From Jatrophihabitans cynanchi (GTDB lineage: Bacteria > Actinomycetota > Actinomycetes > Mycobacteriales > Jatrophihabitantaceae), in assembly GCF_027247405.1 (NCBI RefSeq), contig NZ_CP097463.1, positions 1,922,001 through 1,986,000 on the forward strand: a stretch of 64,000 nucleotides of DNA, given 5' to 3'. This document shows, piece after piece, positions 32,607-42,104 of this stretch. How positions within the stretch are numbered: the first letter of the stretch is position 1; every line of letters begins with the position of its first letter. The notes below the pieces were generated by a model. The model was given only the letters and a program-made list of their open reading frames with translations, ran no database searches and was not told the origin of the DNA. A program made the position numbers and the translations under genes.

Positions 32607-33362
32607 GTGACGCAACCGACGACCCGTCCGCTCACTTCGGCCCGGCGCACCCTCGAGGTACTGGACGCGATCGCCACCTTCCGCCGGCCGTTCCGCGCGC
32701 CCGACCTGTCGGCCGCGCTCGGCTGGTCACGCGCCACCACCTATCAGCAGCTGGTCACCCTCGTCACCGCCGGTTGGCTCGAGCGCGGGTCCGATGGTGA
32801 CTACCGCCTCAGCGTGCGCGCGGCCCGCATCTCCTCGGCAGCCGCCGCCCAGGCTGCGCCGGCGGAGCGCCTGCTGGCCGTACTCCAAGAGCTCGTCAGC
32901 CGGACGCGCGAGGCCGCAAGCGTCGCTCTCCTGGATGACCTGGACGCCCGCGTGTTGTGGCGGGTGGTCCCCGACCGGCCCGTATCTGCGTCGGTGCCAC
33001 GGGTAACGACACTGAGCGCGCGCAGTGCGTCGGTCCACGTGCTACTGGCCTACCTGCCTGCCGAGCGCAGGCAGCAGCTGCGCCGCTCGGCGCCGGCACG
33101 GTCGGGCTTCCTGTCCGAGCGGACGCTCGCGGCGGTTCGCAAGGCAGGCCATGCGATCTATCGCTCGACCGACGCCGACGGGGTCGCGGCGGTTGCCGCG
33201 CCGATCTTCGACGCCGAGGGTAGCTGCGCCGCTGCGCTGGCAGTCACCGGCCCGTCGTCGCGCTTCGAACCGGAGTCCGCGATCGAGGCGACGTTCGCCG
33301 CCGCCGAGCGCATCTCGCAGCTGTGGCAATACGTCGGTGATCCCGCCCAGAACCTGGGCTGA
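32607..33362 (+). CDS. IclR-family-like transcriptional regulator
   Basis: 251 residues from GTG 32607; the long upstream extension of the frame overlaps the divergent promoter and the cupin-XRE gene. The winged helix shows TLEVLDAIATFRRPFRAPDL, LGWSRATTYQQLVTLVTAGWLE and the effector domain AEGSCAAALAVTGPSSRF. The central part (LLAYLPAERRQQLRR) is typical IclR. It precedes the aldolase and 2-hydroxyacid dehydrogenase genes in the same direction (50-bp gap) and probably controls them. Confidence 0.88.
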   Translation: MTQPTTRPLTSARRTLEVLDAIATFRRPFRAPDLSAALGWSRATTYQQLVTLVTAGWLERGSDGDYRLSVRAARISSAAAAQAAPAERLLAVLQELVSRTREAASVALLDDLDARVLWRVVPDRPVSASVPRVTTLSARSASVHVLLAYLPAERRQQLRRSAPARSGFLSERTLAAVRKAGHAIYRSTDADGVAAVAAPIFDAEGSCAAALAVTGPSSRFEPESAIEATFAAAERISQLWQYVGDPAQNLG

Positions 33363-33412
33363 GTGCCCGCTCGTAGCCCTCCGCAGGACGTCATCCACAC
33401 AGGGAGAACATC

Positions 33413-34216
33413 ATGACCGCCATGTCGATCGCACCAGTTAACACCCGCGAACTGTCGGAGTCCTCCGCGGAGGCCGAGACTCGGCTGCGACGCGAACTCG
33501 CGGCGGTCTACCGGCTCGTGCACCACTTCCAGATGACGGACCTGATCTTCACACACATCTCCGGTCGGCTTCCCGGCCCCGACCACCACTTCCTGCTCAA
33601 TCCCTATGGGCTGATGTTCGACGAGATCACCGCCTCGAGCCTGGTCGTCGTCGACCTGGACGGGAACCTCGTGAAGCCCTCATCGGGCGTGAACGTGAAT
33701 CCTGCCGGTTTCGTGATCCACTCCGCAGTCCACCGCAGCAGGCAGGACGCGCACTGCGTCCTGCACACGCATACCCGCGCCGGCTGCGCCGTCGCCGCGC
33801 AGTCGCACGGACTGCTACCGCTGAACCAGATCTCGATGGAGTTCTACGGTCGCGTCGCCTATCACGAGTACGAGGGCATCGCCCTGAGCAAGGCTGAGCA
33901 GGTGCGACTGGTGGACGACCTCGGTGACCTGCCGGTGATGATCTTGCGCAACCACGGACTGCTGACCGTCGGCCTCTCGCCGGCTCAGGCCTTCCTGCGG
34001 ATGTTCTATCTCAACCGCGCGTGCCAGATCCAGATCGACGCCATGGCGGGCGGGTCGGACCTGGCAATCCCCGCCCCCGAAGTCGCCGAGCGCACCGCGC
34101 GGCAGTTCGAGGGCGCGGACACCGGCGACGACTTCACCGACCCGATCGCCAGCAGCCTGGCCTGGCAGGCGCTGCAGCGGCTCGTGGACCGTACCTATCC
34201 CGACTATGCCGACTGA
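33413..34216 (+). CDS. Class II aldolase/adducin-family protein
   Basis: A 267-residue protein with the zinc-binding class II aldolase fold: LIFTHISGRLPGPDHHFLLNPYG, the HTHTRAGCAVAAQ pair of metal His, and ILRNHGLLTVG with the third His. Start ATG 33413 has AGGGAGA 5-8 bp upstream. Family members cleave phosphorylated or free hydroxy-oxo acids or act as decarboxylases; in this long form the substrate is unknown. The dehydrogenase gene behind it overlaps by 11 nt. Confidence 0.9.
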   Translation: MTAMSIAPVNTRELSESSAEAETRLRRELAAVYRLVHHFQMTDLIFTHISGRLPGPDHHFLLNPYGLMFDEITASSLVVVDLDGNLVKPSSGVNVNPAGFVIHSAVHRSRQDAHCVLHTHTRAGCAVAAQSHGLLPLNQISMEFYGRVAYHEYEGIALSKAEQVRLVDDLGDLPVMILRNHGLLTVGLSPAQAFLRMFYLNRACQIQIDAMAGGSDLAIPAPEVAERTARQFEGADTGDDFTDPIASSLAWQALQRLVDRTYPDYAD

Positions 34217-35168
34217 ACTGCGGGCTGTCGTCGTATCGCGGTACGGGCAGTCGGTGCTGGACGCATTCTGCGAAGGACTGCGGAGCGAATACGGCGGGAG
34301 AGTCTCCATCCAGATCTCGGCGACGCTCCCAACCGGACCCGACGTTGTCGCGGTCGCGGTCGCCCCGCCCACCCGGTTCACCGCAGGCGACCTCGCCGCC
34401 CTTCCCGACCTGCGAGTCGTCGTGGCGGTGTCCAGCGGCGTCGACCATATCGCCACTGCTCTGCCCGCAGCGGCGGGAACCGGCGTGGTTGCCGCGTTCA
34501 CTCCTGGGTACTGCGACGTCGAGGTGGCAGACCACACGATCACCTCGGCGGCGATGCTGTTGCGTGCGATCGCGCGCGGTGAACAGGCTCTCCGTGCGGG
34601 CACGTGGGACTCGCGGGCGACCGGTGCACGGCGGGTCACCGGAGCCCGACTCGGCATCGCCGGACTCGGACGCATCGGCACGCTGGTACTCGCCCGCGCG
34701 CTCGCGCTCGGCATGAGCGCCGCGGTGTGGGCGCCGCGCACGCCCTCGCCGGTGGTGCGCGAGCTGGGAGGCGAGCCGTACGAGTCCCTCGAGACGATGC
34801 TCGCCGAGGTCGACGTGGTGACCCTTCACGTCCCGATGACCGACGCCACCCGCGGCCTCATCGGTGCGCAGCAACTGGCTGCGATGCGGCCGGGCTCCTA
34901 TCTGATCAACACCGGCCGCGGTGAGTTGATCGACTTTGACGCACTGCGCGCGGCGCTGGAGTCGGGTCACCTGGCGGGCGCGGCGCTCGACGCCTTCGAC
35001 GTCGAACCGCTGCCGGCGGACCACCCGGCACGCGGGTTGCCGAACACGGTGCTCACCCCCCATATGGCGTGGATAAGTCCGGAGGCCGAGTACGAGGCCT
35101 ACCGCATGGCCGGCCGCGCGGTCGCTGCCGTTCTCGACGGCGGCAAGCCGGAACATCTCCTCGCCTGA
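34206..35168 (+). CDS. D-isomer-specific 2-hydroxyacid dehydrogenase (1)
   Basis: A 320-residue NAD-dependent dehydrogenase. The cofactor motif is LGIAGLGRIGTLVLARAL near 147, and the catalytic triad is Arg in NTGRGELID, Glu in DAFDVEPLP and His in LTPHMAW. It overlaps the aldolase gene by 11 nt, so both act together, perhaps reducing a 2-oxo acid formed by aldol cleavage or the reverse. The N-terminus is shorter than in glyoxylate reductases. Confidence 0.92.
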   Translation: MPTELRAVVVSRYGQSVLDAFCEGLRSEYGGRVSIQISATLPTGPDVVAVAVAPPTRFTAGDLAALPDLRVVVAVSSGVDHIATALPAAAGTGVVAAFTPGYCDVEVADHTITSAAMLLRAIARGEQALRAGTWDSRATGARRVTGARLGIAGLGRIGTLVLARALALGMSAAVWAPRTPSPVVRELGGEPYESLETMLAEVDVVTLHVPMTDATRGLIGAQQLAAMRPGSYLINTGRGELIDFDALRAALESGHLAGAALDAFDVEPLPADHPARGLPNTVLTPHMAWISPEAEYEAYRMAGRAVAAVLDGGKPEHLLA

Positions 35169-35211
35169 GTACCGAAATCACCCGCCGTACGCTCCAGCGC
35201 ATCCGTCTGCG

Positions 35212-36705
35212 TCAGGCGCGGACCAGCGCGCGAAGGGCCAGCCAGAGCTCGGCGGTGACGTCCACGCTGTCGAGATCGACACCGAGCAACTCCTCGGCAC
35301 GTCGTACGCGGTGGCGCAACGTGTGCCGATGCACGCCGAGCTCTCGGGCGGCCGGCTCCCAACCGCCGCTGTGCCGCAGGTATGCGACCAGCGCCGGGAC
35401 CAGATCGGCCCGCTCGTACTGCAGGATCGGCTCGAGACAGCGCCGCGCCCAGGCGGTGAGCACGGCCGGCTCGAGGTGCGCAAGCAGCGAACCGTCGGAC
35501 ACGCCGAGCTCAGCGACTGTTCCAGGTTCGGCTCGGCCGGCACGCGCGGCCAGTAGCTCGTACGCCGCAGCCAGGTAATCCCATCCCACCGCGGTTCCGA
35601 TCGCGGCGCTCACCGTCGGCCGGGCGTGAACCAGCTCGCCCAGCCACTGAGAGGTCGCGTCACCGGCCAGCAGCACTCGCAGGGTCCGGCCGTCGTCCCA
35701 CGCCAACTCGCACCGGTTGTCGGCGGCCAGCGCCTCAGTCAAAAACGCGAGGTCGGTTCCCGTGAGCACGGCCGGCCGATGCGTGCCGTCGAGCACAGCG
35801 GGCGCCACCAGCCCGGCAAGCGCGCGAGCCGCCTCACGCTGGTCGCCCAGTAGCAACTGCAGGACGGGCGCCCGCGCTGATGAACGGGCGACGGCCAGTT
35901 GCCGGCGGTGGTTCAGCTGCGCGCCGAGAACGGCGACCCCGGCGAGAACGAGGTGGCGTTGTTCAGGGTGCAGGGTCTCGGTCGAACCGACAGCGATGTA
36001 CCCGGCCACGTGCCCCGTCCGGCCCGCACGGTCTGCCAGCGGGTGCAGCACGACGACCTGATCGTCGACGGGCAGCGTCGCCGCTGCGTGAACGCCGGCC
36101 ACGGCCAGCCGCGCGACCTCGTCGCGCAGTTGTCGCGCGTGCGATCGTGCCGCCGCCGGCTGCACGCTCAGTAGGGCTCCCTCCGGCGACAGGTGTGCGG
36201 CCCACCCGCCGACGCCGGCCGCGAGCCGCCGGATGACGGCCGACTCGGCGTTGGGCTCGGTCGCCGCCTCGATCAGCGCGCGGTGTCCTGCCAACGCGTC
36301 GGCGATCTGCCGGCGACCGGGCACGGCCGACATCTGCCAGTACCTGCGCGAGATCGTCAGGAACGGCGTCTGCACCGGAACGATGAACAGCGGCAACTCG
36401 ACCGCCGCGGCGGCCTTGGCGAATCCGGGTGGCACGTCGGCGAAACGCGGGCCGAGGCCGAGCGCGAGGCCGGCGATTTCGGCCTCCTGCAGTCGAGCGA
36501 AGAACGCGCGGAACCAGGCTACGGTTGGTACCGCGGAGAGCCCTGTCGTCAGCAGCAGCTCGCCACCCTCGAGGTACTGCCTCGGGTCCGGCAGTTCGCT
36601 CATGTGAACGGCTGTGATCGGCGTGGCCGGTACGTCCCGGCCCGCCGGGTACGGCACCAGGTCCGCCTGCAGCGAGCGAACCAGCGCGGCGAGGGTGATT
36701 GCCAT
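35212..36705 (-). CDS. PucR-family transcriptional regulator
   Basis: About 497 residues from ATG 36705 (MAITLAALV); a start 27 bp upstream is less likely. The N-terminal PucR domain reads SELPDPRQYLEGGELLLTTG, and the C-terminal HTH_30 domain reads WEPAARELGVHRHTLRHRV followed by RAEELLGVDLDS. Such regulators respond to purine, amino-acid or polyamine catabolites. It is divergent from the aminotransferase operon over a 117-bp spacer, so that operon is its likely target. Confidence 0.93.
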   Translation of the reverse strand: MAITLAALVRSLQADLVPYPAGRDVPATPITAVHMSELPDPRQYLEGGELLLTTGLSAVPTVAWFRAFFARLQEAEIAGLALGLGPRFADVPPGFAKAAAAVELPLFIVPVQTPFLTISRRYWQMSAVPGRRQIADALAGHRALIEAATEPNAESAVIRRLAAGVGGWAAHLSPEGALLSVQPAAARSHARQLRDEVARLAVAGVHAAATLPVDDQVVVLHPLADRAGRTGHVAGYIAVGSTETLHPEQRHLVLAGVAVLGAQLNHRRQLAVARSSARAPVLQLLLGDQREAARALAGLVAPAVLDGTHRPAVLTGTDLAFLTEALAADNRCELAWDDGRTLRVLLAGDATSQWLGELVHARPTVSAAIGTAVGWDYLAAAYELLAARAGRAEPGTVAELGVSDGSLLAHLEPAVLTAWARRCLEPILQYERADLVPALVAYLRHSGGWEPAARELGVHRHTLRHRVRRAEELLGVDLDSVDVTAELWLALRALVRA

Positions 36706-36822
36706 CGAGCAGCTCCCCACCGGTCTGGACAAGCTTTGACCTTTACTTTAGCCGAACCGGCACCTGACGCAATCGCATAGCGGCTCTACCGTTGAAGCGC
36801 CACCGACCCTCCAGGAGCCGAC

Positions 36823-38220
36823 ATGACCGCGACCGCCGACGCAATCAACGTTGCTTCCACGCTGCCGGAGCAGCGACGCATCCTCAAGACTGCGATCCCC
36901 GGACCCGAATCCGTCGCCCGCGAGGCAGAGCGCCGCGCGAACGTCACCGACGGACTCGGCGTGACCCTGCCGATCTTCGTCGAGCAGATGGCCGGCGGCA
37001 TCATCGTCGACGTCGACGGCAATCAACTGGTCGACCTCGCCTCGGGAATCGCGGTGACCAGTGTCGGATCCAGCCATCCTCGCGTCGTCGCGGCCGTGCA
37101 GGAACAGGTCGCGAAGTTCACCCACACCTGCTTCATGGTCACCGAATACGACGGGTACGTGCAGGTCGCACGACGCCTCAACGAGTTGACGCCGGGTGAC
37201 TTCGACAAGCGCACGCTGCTCGTCTCGACCGGCGCCGAGGCCGTCGAGAACGCGATCAAGATCGCCCGCACGTACACGGGCCGTCAGGCCGTCGTGACCT
37301 TCGACCACGCGTACCACGGGCGCACGCTGCTCACGATGACGATGACCGCAAAGCACGCGCCGTACAAACGCGGCTTCGGGCCGTATGCCCCCGAGATCTA
37401 CCGCGTGCCGGCCGCCGATCCGTACCGCTGGGTCGGCGACGAGCAGAACGTGGCCGAGGAAGCATTCGACCGTTTCGCCGAGGTGATCACCACTCAGCTC
37501 GGTGCCGACCATGTCGCCGCCGTGATCGCCGAACCGGTGATCGGCGAGGGCGGCTTCATCGTTCATGCCCCCGGCTTCTTGAAGCGGGTGCAGGACTTCT
37601 GTCGGGCGAACGGGATCGTCTTCATCGCCGACGAGATCCAGTGCGGCCTGGGCCGTACGGGCGACATGTTCGCGTCGACCTTCGAGGGCACCGAGCCAGA
37701 CCTGATCACGACCGCGAAGGCGCTCGGCGGCGGATTGCCTATCTCGGCGGTCACCGGTCGCAAGGAGATCATGGACTCGGTACCAGCAGGCGGTCTGGGT
37801 GGCACCTACGCCGGATCGCCGGTGGCGTGTGCGGCTGCCGTGGCTGCCCTCGACGTCATCGTCGAGGAGGACCTGCCGCGCAAGGCGAAGGCCATCGAGG
37901 CGATCGTGCTGCCGCGGCTACAGGAACTGAAGAGTACCGGCATCGTCGGGGACGTGCGCGGTCGCGGCGCCATGCTGGCTCTCGAGTTCGTCCGGCCAGG
38001 TGGCAAGACGCCGGCGCCGGAGTTCGCCGGCGCGATCGCGAAGGCGTGCCACGACCAGGGTGTGCTCGTGCTGGTCTGCGGCACGTTCGGCAACGTCATC
38101 CGATTGCTTCCGCCGCTGGTGATCGGCGAGGAATTGCTCACCGATGGTGTGGACGTTCTCGCGTCCGCGGTCCGCGCCGTCGCTGCGAACCCGCCGAGCG
38201 TCTCGGGCAAGAGCCGCTGA
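36823..38220 (+). CDS. gabT: 4-aminobutyrate/5-aminovalerate aminotransferase (class III)
   Basis: A 465-residue PLP enzyme. VSTGAEAVENAIKIAR binds the phosphate, FDHAYHGRTLLTMTM and ADEIQCGLGRTGDMFA are class III landmarks, and the Schiff-base Lys is in TTAKALGGGLPI near residue 298. AGG AG lies 8 bp upstream of the start. Its stop shares one base with the next start. In the family, GABA and 5-aminovalerate are both converted to semialdehydes; the following genes favour the C5 route. Confidence 0.93.
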   Translation: MTATADAINVASTLPEQRRILKTAIPGPESVAREAERRANVTDGLGVTLPIFVEQMAGGIIVDVDGNQLVDLASGIAVTSVGSSHPRVVAAVQEQVAKFTHTCFMVTEYDGYVQVARRLNELTPGDFDKRTLLVSTGAEAVENAIKIARTYTGRQAVVTFDHAYHGRTLLTMTMTAKHAPYKRGFGPYAPEIYRVPAADPYRWVGDEQNVAEEAFDRFAEVITTQLGADHVAAVIAEPVIGEGGFIVHAPGFLKRVQDFCRANGIVFIADEIQCGLGRTGDMFASTFEGTEPDLITTAKALGGGLPISAVTGRKEIMDSVPAGGLGGTYAGSPVACAAAVAALDVIVEEDLPRKAKAIEAIVLPRLQELKSTGIVGDVRGRGAMLALEFVRPGGKTPAPEFAGAIAKACHDQGVLVLVCGTFGNVIRLLPPLVIGEELLTDGVDVLASAVRAVAANPPSVSGKSR

Positions 38221-39704
38221 TGGCAGTCGAGCTCGCTCGCAGTCCCTACACGGGCGCGGCGCTGGCGGACTACGTCACCACGCCGCCCGCGGGGGTTAAT
38301 GCCGCCGTCTCGGCCGCAACCAGGGCGGCAGCCGCCCTCGCGGACTCGTCCCCGGCGACCTTCGCGCGATGGCTGGACGCGATCGCGGACGCGCTTGTCG
38401 CGCAGCGCGACCGGCTGGCGGAGCTGGCCGACTCCGAGACGGGTCTGGGCCTGACTCGTCTGAGCGGGGAGGTCGAGCGGACGGCCAACCAACTACGGTT
38501 CTATGGCGCGGTTGCGCGGGAGGGCTCGCACCTCGGCGCGACACTCGATACGGCGCCGACTGTGATCGCGCGCGTGCAGCGCCCGCTCGGACCCGTCGCC
38601 GTCTTCGGAGCCAGCAACTTCCCGTTCGCTTTCGGCGTTCTCGGCCACGACACCGGTTCGGCGATCGCGTCGGGTAGTCCGGTTGTCGTGAAGGGTCATC
38701 CCGCGCATCCTGGTCTGTCCCGACGCTTGGCCGAGATCGCGACCGAGGCCCTCGGCTCGGCCGGTGCCCCGCCCGGCACTTTCGGGCTGGTGACCGGCTT
38801 CGACGCGGGAACGGCGCTTGTTCGCCATCCTGGTATCACGGCCGTGGCGTTCACCGGCTCGGAGCGCGGCGGTACTGCGCTATGGCGTATTGCGAACGAG
38901 CGAGCCGAACACGGCGTCGGAGTCATCCCTGTGTACTGCGAGATGGGCACGGTGAACGCGGCCGTCGTCACCCCCGGCGCGGCCTCGTTACGCGCCGATA
39001 GCCTGGCAGTCGGCTTCGTCGAGTCGTTCACGCTGGGCATGGGGCAGTTCTGCACCAAGCCCGGGCTGCTGCTCGCGCCCAGCGGCGCAGGCTTGCCCGC
39101 TGCTGTCGCCGCGGCCGTCGCCGACCGCCCGGCCGGCGTGCTGCTCACCGAGGCCATCGCCGCCGATTGCCGGGCGGGAGTTGATCGGCTCGTCCAGAAC
39201 GGCGCGACCGTGCTGTCGACCGGCGCCGGCGTGGATAACGGGTGGTCCGCCGCCGTGAGCGTCCTCACAGTTCCTGCGTCCGCGTTGACGAAGGGCTCGC
39301 CGCTGCTGGCCGAGGTCTTCGGACCGGTCGCGATGGTCGTCGAGTACGCCGACCGTGGCGAACTCGAGACCGTGATCGCGCAACTGCCCGGAGCTCTCGC
39401 CGCGGCCGTGCACGCGAACGACGACGAGGACGTCGCCGCGCTGACCACCGCGCTGAGCGCCAAGGTCGGACGCGTGGTCTTCAACGGTTGGCCGACCGGC
39501 GTCGCCACCACCTGGGCCCAGCAGCACGGCGGGCCGTGGCCGGCGACCACCGTTCCGTCCGCGACCAGCGTCGGGGCTGCGGCGCTTGCCCGCTTCCTGC
39601 GCCCAGTCGCCTTTCAGGACGTACCCGACACCGCCCTCCCACCCGCCCTTCAGGCGTCCAATCCGTGGAAGATCCCGCGTCGAATCGACGGTGCGATGCA
39701 GTGA
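38220..39704 (+). CDS. Semialdehyde dehydrogenase of the KGSADH/AldH type (1)
   Basis: 494 residues from ATG 38220, sharing one base with the gabT stop (TGATG). Characteristic blocks: PLGPVAVFGASNFPFAFG, HDTGSAIASGSPVVVKGHPAHP, Glu in YCEMGTVN (near 240) and Cys in GMGQFCTKPG (near 277), VVFNGWPTGVATTW, GGPWPATT. This is the branch known as alpha-ketoglutarate-semialdehyde (2,5-dioxovalerate) dehydrogenase. In this operon it would take the aminotransferase product to a dicarboxylic acid. A paralogue is at 44847. Confidence 0.92.
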   Translation: MAVELARSPYTGAALADYVTTPPAGVNAAVSAATRAAAALADSSPATFARWLDAIADALVAQRDRLAELADSETGLGLTRLSGEVERTANQLRFYGAVAREGSHLGATLDTAPTVIARVQRPLGPVAVFGASNFPFAFGVLGHDTGSAIASGSPVVVKGHPAHPGLSRRLAEIATEALGSAGAPPGTFGLVTGFDAGTALVRHPGITAVAFTGSERGGTALWRIANERAEHGVGVIPVYCEMGTVNAAVVTPGAASLRADSLAVGFVESFTLGMGQFCTKPGLLLAPSGAGLPAAVAAAVADRPAGVLLTEAIAADCRAGVDRLVQNGATVLSTGAGVDNGWSAAVSVLTVPASALTKGSPLLAEVFGPVAMVVEYADRGELETVIAQLPGALAAAVHANDDEDVAALTTALSAKVGRVVFNGWPTGVATTWAQQHGGPWPATTVPSATSVGAAALARFLRPVAFQDVPDTALPPALQASNPWKIPRRIDGAMQ

Positions 39705-40882
39705 GACCGCTCGAGGGGCTACTCGTCGCCGACTTCAGCCGTGTGCTGGCCGGCCCACTGGCGACGATGACCCTGGCCGATCTGGGTGCGACGGTGATCA
39801 AGGTCGAGCGGCCGGGAACCGGCGACGATACCCGCACGTGGGGGCCGCCGTTCACCGAGCGGTCGACGGCATATTTCGAGTCCGCCAACCGCGGCAAGGC
39901 CAGCCTGACACTCGACATCGCCGACCCGGGTGACCGTGCCCTCGCGCAGGAGCTGGCCCGGCGCGCCGACGTGTTCGTCGAGAACTTCAAACCCGGCAGC
40001 CTGGCGCGGTACGGCCTCGACCATGAAACGGTTGCTGCCACCAACCCGCGGATCGTCTACTGCTCGATCTCGGGATTCGGCAGCGGGCCCGGCGCGAACC
40101 TGCCGGGCTACGACTTCCTGGTACAGGCCGTCGGTGGCCTGATGTCGATCACCGGCGAGGCCGACGGCGAACCGCTGAAGAGCGGGGTGGCCCTGGTGGA
40201 CGTCCTCACCGGCAAGGACGCCGTGATCGGAATCCAGGCGGCGCTCGCCGCCCGCTCGCGGACCGGGCGGGGCCAACGCATCGAGGTCAGCCTGCTCACC
40301 AGCCTGCTCGCCGCGATGGTCAACCAAACCGCAAATGCCTCGCTCGGGCTCGTCCCGCGGCGGATGGGCAATCAGCACCCGTCCATCGCACCGTACGAGA
40401 CGCTGCGTTGTGCCGATGGGCTCATCGCGGTGGCATGCGGCAACGACGGGCAGTTCCGGCGCTTCGCCGCCGTCATCGGCGACTGTGCGCTGGCCGATGA
40501 CGAACGCTTCGCGAACAACCCCGCTCGCGTGACCAACCGGGCCGCGTTGGTCGACACTCTGGAACTCGCACTAGCCGGCAATCCGGTCCAGCACTGGATC
40601 GATGTTCTCACCGCCGCCGGCGTCCCCGCCGGAGCCGTCGGCACGGTCAACGACGGGATCGCGCTTGCCGAGAGGCTGGGGCTGAAGCCACTGAGCCAGA
40701 CCGGTCCCGGCTATCTGCCGCAGGTGCGCCACCCGGTCACGTACTCGCACGACTCGCCAGACATCGAAGCGCCGATTCCGCTTCCGCCGCCGATCCTCGG
40801 CTCCCACACCACTGCCGTCCGCGACTGGCTTGCCGGACCGCCCGACGCCCATCCGCCCATCCTGAAGGAGAACCAGACATGA
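39701..40882 (+). CDS. CaiB/BaiF family III CoA-transferase
   Basis: 393 residues from GTG 39701 (4-nt overlap with the preceding stop); the longer frame upstream is shadow. The start RPLEGLLVADFSRVLAGPLATMTLADLGATVIKVE is a family hallmark, followed by FVENFKPGSLARYGLD, SGFGSGPG and ALVDVLTGKDAVIGIQAAL, in which the first Asp aligns with the catalytic residue. It would activate a dicarboxylate, here most simply glutarate, to its CoA ester. It ends in a 4-nt overlap with a 13-codon ORF. Confidence 0.93.
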   Translation: MRPLEGLLVADFSRVLAGPLATMTLADLGATVIKVERPGTGDDTRTWGPPFTERSTAYFESANRGKASLTLDIADPGDRALAQELARRADVFVENFKPGSLARYGLDHETVAATNPRIVYCSISGFGSGPGANLPGYDFLVQAVGGLMSITGEADGEPLKSGVALVDVLTGKDAVIGIQAALAARSRTGRGQRIEVSLLTSLLAAMVNQTANASLGLVPRRMGNQHPSIAPYETLRCADGLIAVACGNDGQFRRFAAVIGDCALADDERFANNPARVTNRAALVDTLELALAGNPVQHWIDVLTAAGVPAGAVGTVNDGIALAERLGLKPLSQTGPGYLPQVRHPVTYSHDSPDIEAPIPLPPPILGSHTTAVRDWLAGPPDAHPPILKENQT

Positions 40883-40920
40883 GCAGTCAACCGGATGAGC
40901 ACGCAGGGTGGCGGCGGTGA
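40879..40920 (+). CDS. 13-codon bridging ORF between CoA-transferase and glutaryl-CoA dehydrogenase
   Basis: ATG 40879 overlaps the CoA-transferase stop (ATGA) and its TGA overlaps GTG 40917 of the next gene (GTGA). A strong GAAGGAG ribosome site lies 9-15 bp upstream of the ATG. The encoded peptide is MSSQPDEHAGWRR. It may serve as a translation-coupling cistron. Alternatively it may be the true N-terminus of the dehydrogenase, split off by an indel. Confidence 0.45.
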   Translation: MSSQPDEHAGWRR

Positions 40921-42104
40921 GTGCTCAGGCTCGCGGCAACATCGACCCGCTCGACCCGCTCGGTGTCGACGACCTGTTGTCCGCCGAGGAGATCGCGATC
41001 CGCGACACCGTTGCCAAACTGGTCAAGGACCGCATCGCCCCGCACGTGGCCGGGTGGTACGAGACCGGTGCGCTGCCCGAGGTTCGCGAGCTGGTTAAGG
41101 ATCTCGGGGCGATCGGCGTGCTGGGCATGCATCTGACCGGTTACGAGTGCGCCGGCATGAGCGCGGTGGCGTACGGCCTGGCGTGCTTGGAGTTGGAGGC
41201 AGGCGATTCAGGCATCCGGTCCTTGGTCTCGGTGCAGGGTTCCCTGGCCATGTTCGCGATCTGGAACTGGGGCAGCGAGGAGCAGAAGCAGACCTGGCTG
41301 CCGCGTATGGCCCGCGGTGAAGCAATCGGCTGCTTCGGACTGACCGAGCCCGACCACGGTTCCGATCCGGCCGGCATGACGACCCACGGCCGCCGCGACG
41401 GCAGCGACTGGATCCTCGACGGACGAAAGATGTGGATCACGAACGGTTCGATCGCCGACGTCGCCGTCGTCTGGGCCAAGGTCGACGGGAGCATCCGCGG
41501 TTTCGTGGTTCCGACGGACGCACGCGGCTTCTCCGCTCCGGACATCAAGCACAAGGGCTCGCTGCGTGCGTCCGTGACATCAGAGTTGGTGCTCGATGGT
41601 GTGCGCCTGCCGGCTGATGCGGTCTTCCCGGAGGTCCTCGGCTTACGCGGCCCGCTCTCCTGTCTCAACGAGGCCCGCTACGGCATCGTGTGGGGGGCGA
41701 TGGGTGCCGCGCGCTCGGCCTTCGCCACGGCACTGGATTACAGCATGACGCGCACCCAGTTCGACAAGCCGCTGGCCGCGTACCAGTTGACCCAGCAAAA
41801 GCTGGCGAACATGTCGCTGGAACTGAACAAGGGCTTGCTGCTGGCGTTGCACCTCGGCCGTCGCAAGGATGCCGGAACGCTTCTGGGTCAGCAGGTCAGC
41901 TACGGGAAGCTCAACAACACGCGCGAGGCGATCGAAATCTGCCGCACCGCGCGGACGATCCTGGGCGCCAATGGCATCTCGTACGAGTACCCGATCATCC
42001 GGCACATGAACAACCTCGAGTCGGTGCTCACCTACGAGGGAACGCCCGAGATGCACACGCTGGTGATTGGCCAGGCGTTGACCGGCGCGGCCGCGTTCCG
42101 CTGA
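40917..42104 (+). CDS. Acyl-CoA dehydrogenase, glutaryl-CoA dehydrogenase type
   Basis: 395 residues from GTG 40917 (an alternative GTG at 40908 adds three). The GCDH pattern RSLVSVQGSLAMFAIWNWGS, CFGLTEPDHGSDPAGM, MWITNGSIADVAVVWAK, RTQFDKPLAAYQLTQQKLA and the catalytic Glu in LTYEGTPEMHTL are all present. GCDH oxidatively decarboxylates glutaryl-CoA to crotonyl-CoA with FAD. It is last in the four-enzyme operon and makes the glutarate route the best reading. Confidence 0.93.
   Translation: MSAQARGNIDPLDPLGVDDLLSAEEIAIRDTVAKLVKDRIAPHVAGWYETGALPEVRELVKDLGAIGVLGMHLTGYECAGMSAVAYGLACLELEAGDSGIRSLVSVQGSLAMFAIWNWGSEEQKQTWLPRMARGEAIGCFGLTEPDHGSDPAGMTTHGRRDGSDWILDGRKMWITNGSIADVAVVWAKVDGSIRGFVVPTDARGFSAPDIKHKGSLRASVTSELVLDGVRLPADAVFPEVLGLRGPLSCLNEARYGIVWGAMGAARSAFATALDYSMTRTQFDKPLAAYQLTQQKLANMSLELNKGLLLALHLGRRKDAGTLLGQQVSYGKLNNTREAIEICRTARTILGANGISYEYPIIRHMNNLESVLTYEGTPEMHTLVIGQALTGAAAFR

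Noticed and set aside
32166-33362. A 398-aa IclR protein
   Set aside because: The extension covers the divergent promoter and the cupin-XRE gene; GTG 32607 fits the family.
37641-39704. A 687-aa dehydrogenase
   Set aside because: The N-terminal 193 codons are gabT shadow; ATG 38220 gives the standard length.
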